Positions 27,059 through 35,689 of a stretch of DNA of 64,000 nt are shown here, one piece after another. The notes beneath the pieces are model-generated. The model was not told where the DNA came from, searched no databases, and saw only the letters and a program-made list of their open reading frames with translations. Each line of letters begins with the position of its first letter. The stretch's first letter is position 1. The DNA comes from Halarcobacter sp. Lineage in GTDB: Bacteria > Campylobacterota > Campylobacteria > Campylobacterales > Arcobacteraceae. The DNA lies in NCBI RefSeq assembly GCF_963676935.1, contig NZ_OY781470.1:186001-250000 (forward strand). The letters are read 5' to 3'. Position numbers and translations under genes: made by a program.

Positions 27059-28660
27059 ATGAAAATATTATTATTTATTATTATCTTATTATTATCAACT
27101 TTTGCACAAGAAATCAAAGAAGTTAAAGTTCAATTTAGTTGGAAAAATCAATTTCAATTTGCCGGATTTATAATAGCAAAAGAAAAAGGATTTTATAAAG
27201 AAGTAGGACTTGATGTAAAGTTATTAGAATTTGAACCTAAAAGAACTCAAATAGATATGATAAAAGGTGGAGAGATAGATTTTGCTGTAAATAGGTCTTC
27301 AATTTTAATTGAAAAATCAAAAGGGGAAAATATTGTAGCTTTGGGGGCAATATTTCAGCATTCTCCCCTTGTATTATTAGTAAAAGATAACAATAAAATA
27401 AGAAATTTAGAAGATTTGAAAAATAAAAAAGTGATGATAACTACAGATGCAAGACTTTCAGCATCAATTATTGCTATGTTAAGTGCGAATGGTATTGAAT
27501 TATCACAAATAGATGCTTTAAAACATAGTTTTAATATTGAAGATTTGATAAACGATAAAGCTGATGCAATGGCCTCATATATCTCTAATGAACCTATAGT
27601 ACTAAAAGAAAAAAACATTGCTTATAAAGTATTTGACCCGAAAGTGTATGGTTTTGATTTTTATGATGATATTATTTATACTACAAGTTTATTTATAAAA
27701 AACAATCCAAATTTGACTAAGAATTTTTATGAAGCAACAATCAAAGGATGGCATTATGCATTTAAGCATATTCCAAAAACTGCAAAATTGATTTATGAAA
27801 AATATAATACACAAAATAAATCGTTAAATAGTTTGATAAATGAAGGGATAGTGTTAAAAGAATATGCCTATGATAACTATGGAAAAATAGGAACTTTAGA
27901 TAAAGAAAGACTAATTAAAATAAATGATGTATATAGGTTAATGGGCTTAGTAAAAAAGCAAGCTAAGATAGATGAGTTTATATATAAAGAGAATGACAAT
28001 AGAAGTGTTATAAATTTAGTTATTAGTAATAAAAATCTGTATATATATATTATAATTTCTATTATTATAATATTGTTAATAGTTATTCTAGTAGTTTATT
28101 TAATAATCAAAAAAAAGTGGTTAATTACAAATACTGCATTAGAAAAAGAGATAAAACTAAAAATAAAACATTTAAAAAAAGAGATTTATATTGATGGCTT
28201 GACAAATATAAAAAATAGAAAAGCATTTGATAGAAAGTTAAGTTTATTATTTGATGATTATAAAAGATATAAAAATATTTTTTCTGTTATTTATATAGAT
28301 ATAGACAATTTTAAAAGTATAAATGACAATTATGGTCATAATATAGGTGATGAAGTATTATGCAGTTTTTGTAGATTAGTGGAAACAAAATTAAGATCAA
28401 ATGATTATTTCTACAGAGTTGGAGGGGAAGAATTTATTATATTATTGCCTAATACAAACATTGAAGATGGCTTAAAAGTTAGTGAAAAGCTTTTAAAGTC
28501 TACAAGAGAAAAAATAAAGATAGAAAATAAAATAAGTGTTACAATAAGTATAGGTTTGTGTGAAGTAAATAGTGAAGATGACATAACAACATTGTATAAA
28601 AGAGTAGATCAATTACTTTATAAGTCAAAATCTGAAGGGAAGAATAGAGTTTCTTACTAA
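27059..28660 (+). CDS. Diguanylate cyclase with NMT1/THI5-type periplasmic sensor
   Basis: 533 residues. Signal (about 1-16), then a periplasmic solute-binding domain of the NMT1/THI5/SsuA kind (about 20-310, VQFSWKNQFQFAGFIIAKEKGFY), one membrane helix (about 324-347), and a GGDEF domain (about 372-531). The active loop is GGEEF at 455-459 and an inhibitory RxxD site (RSND, 446-449) is kept, so it should make c-di-GMP with product feedback. Captured solute unknown (pyrimidine precursors, sulfonates and similar are bound by relatives). Monocistronic; a kinase gene follows after about 60 nt. Confidence 0.92.
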   Translation: MKILLFIIILLLSTFAQEIKEVKVQFSWKNQFQFAGFIIAKEKGFYKEVGLDVKLLEFEPKRTQIDMIKGGEIDFAVNRSSILIEKSKGENIVALGAIFQHSPLVLLVKDNNKIRNLEDLKNKKVMITTDARLSASIIAMLSANGIELSQIDALKHSFNIEDLINDKADAMASYISNEPIVLKEKNIAYKVFDPKVYGFDFYDDIIYTTSLFIKNNPNLTKNFYEATIKGWHYAFKHIPKTAKLIYEKYNTQNKSLNSLINEGIVLKEYAYDNYGKIGTLDKERLIKINDVYRLMGLVKKQAKIDEFIYKENDNRSVINLVISNKNLYIYIIISIIIILLIVILVVYLIIKKKWLITNTALEKEIKLKIKHLKKEIYIDGLTNIKNRKAFDRKLSLLFDDYKRYKNIFSVIYIDIDNFKSINDNYGHNIGDEVLCSFCRLVETKLRSNDYFYRVGGEEFIILLPNTNIEDGLKVSEKLLKSTREKIKIENKISVTISIGLCEVNSEDDITTLYKRVDQLLYKSKSEGKNRVSY

Positions 28661-28719
28661 AAAATAATATATATTTAAAATAGAGTCTACTATAATTTAA
28701 ACAGTATAGGAGAAATATA

Positions 28720-31221
28720 ATGAATTTCAAGTCTAAAATCACTCTTTTTTTTATAGTGTCTTTATCTATATCCTTACTTTTATTTCTTTTAGCTTATCTT
28801 TATAGCAAAAATATAATTACTGATTCTTATAAAAAACAGATTGAAAGTAATTTATTCGAAATAAATAAATCATTTGATTCAATCAAAAAAGAAAAAATAC
28901 CTATTTTAGATACTATAGTCAATCATAATTCAATCAAAAAATTTATTAAAACTAAAGAAAGTGATGAAGTAAAAAAACTATTTATAGATTTTATAAAAGC
29001 AAATAGAAAAATTAATCAAATAAGAATTATTGATTTAAATGGTTATGAAGTTGTAAGAGTAAACAAGAGAAATAATCTAGTTTATGTATCTAAAGATAAA
29101 GAGTTACAAAATAAATCCAAAAGGTATTATATAAAAAAATTTTTAAAATTAAAAAAACATCAAGTAGGATTTTCTGATTTAGACTTAAATATTGAAAATG
29201 GTCAGGTTGAAAAACCTTATTTAGCTACTTTAAGAACGGCTATGCCTATTTATGATGGAAATAAAAAAAGTTATATAGTAACAATAAATTATAGTATGAA
29301 TGATTTTTTGGATACAGTTTTAAAAGGACCAAATTTTAATAAATATTTATTAGATAAAGAGGGACACTTTATTATACATAAAGATAAAAATCTAAATTGG
29401 TCTAAATATTTAGATAAAGAGATAAAAGTAAATGATTTCTTTGATATTGATATATTAGATAAAAGATTAATAGATAATGACAGTAATGTGGTTTTAAAAG
29501 CCATATATCCTTTTGATACTAAATATTATATTTTGTATGAAATGAAAAAAGATTTAAATATTATAAAGTTTCTTGATAAATCAAAACAAATTGGAATTTT
29601 ACTTTTTTTAGCTGCAATATTTTTGGTTTTTCCTTTTGTTTTTTTAGTTTATAATTATTTGATTAAGTTAAAAGAGGTAAATAGAAGTTTAAAAGATTCA
29701 ACAAATAAAATAGAAACTATTTTAAATAATACTTCAGATGGGATAGTTGTTATAGATAAAGAGGGGATAATTCAAGAGATTAATAATGCAGTTATAAAAA
29801 TGTTTGGATATGAAAAAAGTGAATTATTAAATAAAAATGTAAATATTTTGATCCCAAATCCTCACCATGAAAATCATGATGAATATATAAAAAATCATGA
29901 TAAAGATATGCATTCTAAAATAATAAACCAAGATAGGGAACTTTATGGTTTACACAAAGATGGATCTTTTGTAAATATAAATTTAACTGTAACAAAAGTT
30001 AAAATCAAAAATGAGCTATATTTTATAGGTAATATAAAAGATTTGACTTTAGAATCTAAAAATAAAAAGCTTTTTCAAAATGTATTTGATATTTCACCCA
30101 TAGGGATAGCTTTAGTTTTAAAAGATGGAAGTTTTTGGAGAATAAGTAATAGATTTTGTAGAATAGTAGGATATGAAAGAGAAGAGTTAATAAATCTAAG
30201 TTTTAAAGATATAACTTATAAAGAAGATTTGGAAAAAGATGTAAGCTTAGTAAAAAAACTTATAAATAAAGAGATAGATGAGTATTATCTTGAGAAAAGA
30301 TATGTAAAAAAGGATGGGGAAATAGTTTGGGTAAAACTTACAGTGGTTCCAGTTTATGTTGATGATAAAAAAACTAAATTTGATTATTTTGTTTCAACTA
30401 TTGACGATATTAGTGAGATAAAGAAGTTAGAAGAAGAAAAGGTTCAAAAAGAGCATCTTTTAATGCAACAATCAAAATTAGCAGCAATGGGAGAGATGAC
30501 TTCTGCAATTGCACATCAATGGAGACAACCTTTGAACTCAATAGGGTTTATAATACAAGATTTAGTCTCTGCATATAAACACAATGAATTTGATGAAAAA
30601 TATCTATATGAGATAAAATCAGAAGTAATGGAACAACTAAAATATATGTCAGATACAATTGATGAATTTAGAAAATTCTTTAAAAAAGATGAGCCTAAAA
30701 CCGAATTTAATATTATAAAAACTGTTTTTGATATAAATAAATTATATCAAGCACAATTAAATTCACATAGAATAAAATTAGTAGTGAAAGTTGATAATCA
30801 TATAATAAAAGATTTATCAAGAATTAATGAGTTTAATAAATATATAATTGAAAATCAAGAAGGACAGTTAAAACAAGTGCTTTTAAACTGTGTTTCAAAT
30901 GCAAAAGAAGCAATATTAAATTTAGAAAACCCATCAATACCCGAAAATCAAATTAGTATAGAACTTAGTCAAGATAATAATAGTATTAAAATTGCAATAA
31001 AAGATTTAGCAGGGGGAATAAAAAAAGAGAACCAAAGCAGAATTTTTGAACCATATTTTACTACTAAAAATATGGGTACAGGTTTAGGATTATATATTTC
31101 TAAGTCTATATGTGAAAAATCATTAAATGCTAAAATAAACTATTATAAAAATAGTTTATTTATAGAAGATAAAACTTATACAGGTTCAAGTTTTGTAATT
31201 AAACTTTTTAACAAATATTAA
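28720..31221 (+). CDS. Membrane sensor histidine kinase (Cache-PAS-PAS)
   Basis: 833 residues: TM (about 8-26), a periplasmic double-Cache-type sensor (about 30-285), TM (about 288-312), two PAS domains (about 325-440 and 450-570), a phosphoacceptor helix with H599 in IAHQWRQPLNSIG, and an ATPase domain with FEPYFTTKNMGTGLGLYISK. The ligand is unknown. No response regulator is fused. Its 3' end overlaps the opposite-strand hybrid kinase gene by 14 nt, so the two are likely to interfere transcriptionally or meet head-on. Confidence 0.9.
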   Translation: MNFKSKITLFFIVSLSISLLLFLLAYLYSKNIITDSYKKQIESNLFEINKSFDSIKKEKIPILDTIVNHNSIKKFIKTKESDEVKKLFIDFIKANRKINQIRIIDLNGYEVVRVNKRNNLVYVSKDKELQNKSKRYYIKKFLKLKKHQVGFSDLDLNIENGQVEKPYLATLRTAMPIYDGNKKSYIVTINYSMNDFLDTVLKGPNFNKYLLDKEGHFIIHKDKNLNWSKYLDKEIKVNDFFDIDILDKRLIDNDSNVVLKAIYPFDTKYYILYEMKKDLNIIKFLDKSKQIGILLFLAAIFLVFPFVFLVYNYLIKLKEVNRSLKDSTNKIETILNNTSDGIVVIDKEGIIQEINNAVIKMFGYEKSELLNKNVNILIPNPHHENHDEYIKNHDKDMHSKIINQDRELYGLHKDGSFVNINLTVTKVKIKNELYFIGNIKDLTLESKNKKLFQNVFDISPIGIALVLKDGSFWRISNRFCRIVGYEREELINLSFKDITYKEDLEKDVSLVKKLINKEIDEYYLEKRYVKKDGEIVWVKLTVVPVYVDDKKTKFDYFVSTIDDISEIKKLEEEKVQKEHLLMQQSKLAAMGEMTSAIAHQWRQPLNSIGFIIQDLVSAYKHNEFDEKYLYEIKSEVMEQLKYMSDTIDEFRKFFKKDEPKTEFNIIKTVFDINKLYQAQLNSHRIKLVVKVDNHIIKDLSRINEFNKYIIENQEGQLKQVLLNCVSNAKEAILNLENPSIPENQISIELSQDNNSIKIAIKDLAGGIKKENQSRIFEPYFTTKNMGTGLGLYISKSICEKSLNAKINYYKNSLFIEDKTYTGSSFVIKLFNKY

Positions 31222-32338
31222 AAGAATTTAGTTTTAGTACAAATTTAGCACCTACATGCTCTTTATTATCTACAACAAATTTTTCATTTGAAACATCTAT
31301 TGAGCCATTTAGATGTCCAGTTATAATCTGTTTTGACATATAAAGTCCAATCCCTGTACCTTCATCTTTTTTTGTAGTAAAATATGGTTCAAAAACTTTT
31401 TTTATAATATTTTTAGGAATCCCACCAGCACTATCATGTATAATTATAATTTGAGTTTCATCCTCTGAAAAAATATCTATTTTGATAATTCTATCATCAT
31501 CATTTAAATTTACTAATTCATCAATAGAATTTTTTATAATATTTATTAGTACTTGAATTAATTCATTTTGAAAACTACATAGATGAATATTGTCTTCTAT
31601 ATTTTTAATTATCTTAATACTATTAGTTTTGCATAGTGCAGAAACTAAACTTTCAACTTTTGCTATGGTATCTTTTAAATAAAAGCAGGTTTCTAGTTTA
31701 TTTGGTTTTAGATAGTTTTGAAAATCGTTTATTGTATCAGACATATATTTGATAGATTTTGTGATATTTTCTGTCATATCGTCTAAAACATTATCTTCAT
31801 CTTTTATATGGCCCATCTCTTTTTGAATTTTTAAATTTGATGCACAAATTGAGATAGTATTTAGTGGTTGTTTCCATTGGTGGGCAATATTACCCAACAT
31901 CTCACCCATAGCAGCCATTTTTGATTGTATTACAAGCATTCTTTCTCTTTTTAATTGCTCTTCTGTACTTTGTAATTCTTTTTCAAAAAGTTTTAATTCT
32001 TGTATTAAATCATCTAAATCAATCGGTTTAACAATAAAATTTTTAACTTTTAATTTTATTGCCTCTATAAAATATTCTGGTTCGCTAAAAGCAGAAGCTA
32101 ATATTATAGGTATTTCAATATTTTGGTCTTTTAATATTTTATAAAGTTCTATTCCATTTATTTCGGGCATATTGATGTCTGAAACAATTATATCAGGAGA
32201 AAGTTCAGGAATTTTTTCTAGTGCCTCCATGGGATTTTTAAAGGTAAATACAGACATTATCTCCCTTTTTAAAACTCTAGCAATTTTGTTTAATAAAAAC
32301 TCATCATCTTCAATTACAACTATTTTTAGATTAATCAT
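31208..32338 (-). CDS. Receiver-histidine kinase hybrid (REC at N-terminus)
   Basis: 376 residues, no membrane segment. Receiver domain about 1-120 with acidic pair D11/D12, phospho-acceptor D54 (IVSDINMPEING) and K104; a short coiled coil; then a kinase with H153 in NIAHQWKQPLNTIS and an ATPase domain (GGIPKNIIKKVFEPYFTTK, GTGIGLYMSK). The reversed order (REC first) means the kinase is itself controlled by phosphorylation, acting as a relay between another kinase and a downstream regulator. Convergent with the Cache-PAS kinase. Confidence 0.9.
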   Translation of the reverse strand: MINLKIVVIEDDEFLLNKIARVLKREIMSVFTFKNPMEALEKIPELSPDIIVSDINMPEINGIELYKILKDQNIEIPIILASAFSEPEYFIEAIKLKVKNFIVKPIDLDDLIQELKLFEKELQSTEEQLKRERMLVIQSKMAAMGEMLGNIAHQWKQPLNTISICASNLKIQKEMGHIKDEDNVLDDMTENITKSIKYMSDTINDFQNYLKPNKLETCFYLKDTIAKVESLVSALCKTNSIKIIKNIEDNIHLCSFQNELIQVLINIIKNSIDELVNLNDDDRIIKIDIFSEDETQIIIIHDSAGGIPKNIIKKVFEPYFTTKKDEGTGIGLYMSKQIITGHLNGSIDVSNEKFVVDNKEHVGAKFVLKLNSFNIC

Positions 32339-32449
32339 GTACCATCTTTTTTATTATTTAATAGGAATTATAACATTTTTTTATATTCTATAAAATAGTA
32401 TATTTTAATTTATTTTAAGCTAGTATTAAAAAAAAATTAAGAGTGTCTT

Positions 32450-33592
32450 ATGAATGAAGAGTTTTTAAAGAAAATTACAATTTTAGTTGCAGAAGATCAA
32501 GTAAATGATGCTGAATTATTATTGTCTACATTAAAAAAATATTTCAAAAAAATTTTATTGGCAAAAGATGGTTTAGAGGCATTAAAAATTTATAAAGAAA
32601 ATAAAGATATAGATATTATTATTTCAGATATTGATATGCCAAAGATGAATGGTATAGAGTTATTAAAATCTATTCGTTATTCAGATTTATATATCCCTTT
32701 TATTATAGTATCTGGAAAAATAGAAAATGAAGTTTTGATGGAAGCTATAAATCAAAATGTCAGTTCTTATATTTTAAAGCCTCTTGATATAAAAATACTT
32801 TTAGAAAAAATAGATATTTTATGTGAAAAAAAATATTTTGAACATAGATTAGAAAAAAAGCAAGAAGAGTTAGATAACTATTTATCTTCTATTGAAAAAG
32901 TTGCCGTAGTTTTTAAACTTAAAAGAGATGGAACAATAACCTATATGAATGAATCGATGTTTGAGGTTAGTGGATATAAAAAAGAGGACTTAAATATATT
33001 AAATTTTGATAATATTATCCATCCTGATATTCCAAAAAAATATATTGATGATACTTGGGAAATAGTAAGTCAAGGAAAACTTTGGACTGGAAATACCAAA
33101 TTTATTTCAAAGTCAAAAGAGACCTTCTATTTAAAAAATACAATTTTTAAAACTTCAAGTGTAGATGATGAGTATATAACTATAGCTTTTTTAACAACAA
33201 AAGAGAATATAGAAAAAAGAGACTTTCATAAAAAAGTATTATTAAGTATTAAAGAGTTTAATCTAAAAGAGTATAGATATAAAGAAGAGATAAAAGCTTT
33301 AAGAGCAGAGTTATCAAGTATAAATTTAACTGGATTTGAAAGTAAGTTAGCAAGTATGAGACAAAAAAATAGTTCTTATGAAGCCCAACTTAAAAAATAT
33401 GAAAATGAGATAGAAGAGTTAAATGAAAAATATAAAGAGATGCTATTAACTAAAAAAACAGAAATAAGTAGATATGTGGATTTAATTCAAATAGAAAAAA
33501 ATAAAAATGCTAAGTTAGAAGAGGAAAGAGAAAAACTTTTAGAAGAGAGAAAGATTTTAAAAGAGATAAATGAAAGGTTAGAAAAAAAATAA
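32450..33592 (+). CDS. Response regulator: REC-PAS with long C-terminal coiled coil
   Basis: 380 residues: receiver domain (about 8-125) with D60 (IIISDIDMPKMNG) and the later KPLD lysine, a PAS domain (about 140-255, ITYMNESMFEVSGYKKEDL), then a continuous charged coiled coil (about 260-380). No enzymatic or DNA-binding output is present, so it probably acts through protein contacts. Unit ends at a bidirectional terminator. Confidence 0.88.
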   Translation: MNEEFLKKITILVAEDQVNDAELLLSTLKKYFKKILLAKDGLEALKIYKENKDIDIIISDIDMPKMNGIELLKSIRYSDLYIPFIIVSGKIENEVLMEAINQNVSSYILKPLDIKILLEKIDILCEKKYFEHRLEKKQEELDNYLSSIEKVAVVFKLKRDGTITYMNESMFEVSGYKKEDLNILNFDNIIHPDIPKKYIDDTWEIVSQGKLWTGNTKFISKSKETFYLKNTIFKTSSVDDEYITIAFLTTKENIEKRDFHKKVLLSIKEFNLKEYRYKEEIKALRAELSSINLTGFESKLASMRQKNSSYEAQLKKYENEIEELNEKYKEMLLTKKTEISRYVDLIQIEKNKNAKLEEEREKLLEERKILKEINERLEKK

Positions 33593-33619
33593 AAATGGAA
33601 TTAATCCATTTTTATTTTA
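33589..33619. terminator. Bidirectional terminator
   Basis: ATAAAAATGGA (33589-33599) pairs with TCCATTTTTAT (33605-33615) around ATTAA, with A/T runs on both sides, between the convergent REC-PAS gene and channel gene. It includes both stop codons' surroundings. Confidence 0.8.
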
Positions 33620-34410
33620 GATATTAATTGTTTTAAATCTTTAATCTCTTTTTTTAAATCTTTAATTTCATCTTGTAGTGAAACTTCACTGTTTTTTACT
33701 TCTCCTATAATATTTTTTTCTTCATCAGCTTTTAATAAAGCCATTGCATCAACTATTACTGCAACAATTAGATTTATCATAACAAATGTTGCAATAAAAA
33801 TAAAAGGGATGAAAAATACCCAAGCATAAGGATGGACTTCCATAATTGGTCTAACTATTCCCATTGACCAAGACTCTAAAGTCATAATTTGAAAAAGAGT
33901 ATAAAAAGAATCCCCTAAAGTTCCAAACCATTGTGGAAAACTTTCACCATATAAATTTGTTGACATAATAGCAAAAATATAAAAAATTAAAGCCATTAAA
34001 GCCATAATTGAAAGCATCCCTGGAATTACACTTAATAGTGCAGCAACAATTTTTCTCATTTGTGGTACGACAGTTATAAGTCTAAAGAGTCTAAAAACTC
34101 TTAATATTCTAAATATAGCAAAACCTTCATTTGCAGGAATAAGTGAGATTGCCACTATAAAAAAATCAAATAAGGACCAAGGGTCTTTAAAAAATGAGAG
34201 TCTATAAACATAGATTCTTAGAATTATTTCTAATGTAAATATTGAGATAACCATCTTATCAAAAGTTAAAATAAATTCAGAATAATATTTCATAATAGTG
34301 GTTGAGGTTTCAAGACCCATTGTTATTCCATTAAGAATAATAATACCAATTATAAAGTTTTGAAAATGATTTAATTCAACAAGCGATTTAATATTTTTAT
34401 ACATTTGCAC
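33601..34410 (-). CDS. Voltage-gated sodium channel, NavAb/NaChBac type
   Basis: 269 residues, one six-helix subunit of a homotetramer. Voltage sensor S4 has four arginines at three-residue spacing (R101, R104, R107, R110 in [12 protein letters not shown]), then the S4-S5 linker VPQMRK. Selectivity filter TLESWSM at 177-183, with E179 as the high-field-site Glu, is identical to NavAb of Arcobacter butzleri. The C-terminus is a coiled coil ([19 protein letters not shown]) as in other BacNav tetramers. Physiological role in Arcobacter is not established. Alone on the minus strand, between signalling genes. Confidence 0.96.
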   Translation of the reverse strand: MQMYKNIKSLVELNHFQNFIIGIIILNGITMGLETSTTIMKYYSEFILTFDKMVISIFTLEIILRIYVYRLSFFKDPWSLFDFFIVAISLIPANEGFAIFRILRVFRLFRLITVVPQMRKIVAALLSVIPGMLSIMALMALIFYIFAIMSTNLYGESFPQWFGTLGDSFYTLFQIMTLESWSMGIVRPIMEVHPYAWVFFIPFIFIATFVMINLIVAVIVDAMALLKADEEKNIIGEVKNSEVSLQDEIKDLKKEIKDLKQLISKIKMD

Positions 34411-34545
34411 CCTTAATTTTTTATGGAATTATACTAAGAAAAAGATTAGATTTATAAGGTAATTTAGATATTTTTTATACTAATATAAAAGATATTAAAA
34501 GTGGAACTTATAGAATATCTACTTAGTGTAAATAAGGATTTTATA

Positions 34546-35586
34546 ATGGAATTTGAAGAGATGCATATAGTATCTATAGATGATAATGAAAATAATTTAT
34601 TTTTGATTGAAGCTATATGTTTGGAGATGAATTTAAGTGTAAAAAGTTTTTCAGAACCTTTAGAAGCATTAATTTATGTTTTAAAAAATAAAATAGATAT
34701 GATAATTGTAGATTATATGATGCCAAATTTAAATGGCTTAGATTTTATAAAAGAGTTTAGAAAGCATAATAAAATAGCACCAATAATAATGATTACAGCA
34801 GCAGGTGATGATGAAAGAGTACATAGAGAAGCGTTTGAATCGGGTGCAAATGACTTTTTAAGTAAACCTGTAAATAGTACACTTTTTAAAGCAAGGGTAA
34901 TAAATCTTTTAACAAATTATAAAAATCAAATTTTACTTGAAGATAGAGCAAAACTTTTAGAAGATGAGGTTGAAAAAGCAACTAAACAACTAATTGACAG
35001 AGAACATGAAACTTTACAAATATTAGGTAAAACAGCAGAGTTTAAAGACCCTGAAACAGCTTCTCACGTTGCACGTGTATCTCATTATAGTAAACTATTA
35101 GCAAAAGAGTATGGATTATCTAAAGATGAACAAGATTTAATCTTTTATGCTGCTGCATTTCATGATTTAGGAAAAGTTGGAATAGAAGATAAAATCTTAT
35201 TAAAACCGGGAAAATTAGATGATGATGAGTTTAATGTGATGAAAAACCATTCTCAAATTGGATATGAAATATTAAGAGAATCACAAAGTGAATATCTAAA
35301 AGCAGGGGCTGTTATTGCTTTAACTCATCACGAAAAGTTTGATGGAAATGGTTACCCAAATGGTTTAAAAGGGGAAGATATCCATATTTATGGAAGGATA
35401 GTTGCAATTGCAGATGTATTTGATGCTTTAACTTCAGTTAGACCATATAAAAGAGCTTGGAGTTTGGATGAAGCAGTTGATCTTTTAGAAAAGGAAAAAG
35501 GGAGACATTTTGACCCTAGGATTGTAGATATTTTTATAAGTAACCTAACTGAAGTTACAAAAATATATAATACTTTTCAAGAATAA
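34546..35586 (+). CDS. Response regulator with HD-GYP c-di-GMP phosphodiesterase
   Basis: 346 residues from ATG 34546 (AAGGA 7 nt upstream); a GTG at 34501 would add 15 residues without a ribosome site. Receiver domain with D56 (IIVDYMMPNLNG) and KP lysine; a helical linker; HD-GYP domain with H206-D207 (FHDLGKVGI), a HH pair (LTHHEKF) and the GYP at 269-271 (GNGYPNGL). HD-GYP proteins hydrolyse c-di-GMP or pGpG, so this opposes the two cyclases nearby. Partner kinase unknown. Confidence 0.94.
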   Translation: MEFEEMHIVSIDDNENNLFLIEAICLEMNLSVKSFSEPLEALIYVLKNKIDMIIVDYMMPNLNGLDFIKEFRKHNKIAPIIMITAAGDDERVHREAFESGANDFLSKPVNSTLFKARVINLLTNYKNQILLEDRAKLLEDEVEKATKQLIDREHETLQILGKTAEFKDPETASHVARVSHYSKLLAKEYGLSKDEQDLIFYAAAFHDLGKVGIEDKILLKPGKLDDDEFNVMKNHSQIGYEILRESQSEYLKAGAVIALTHHEKFDGNGYPNGLKGEDIHIYGRIVAIADVFDALTSVRPYKRAWSLDEAVDLLEKEKGRHFDPRIVDIFISNLTEVTKIYNTFQE

Positions 35587-35689
35587 GGTTAATAGTTTTA
35601 AATAGTATATAATCTATTCATAGAAATAGAGATATTTTTAGGCTATTAGCATATAATTTTTTAATTATGATTTATAAAAGGTTAATTCA

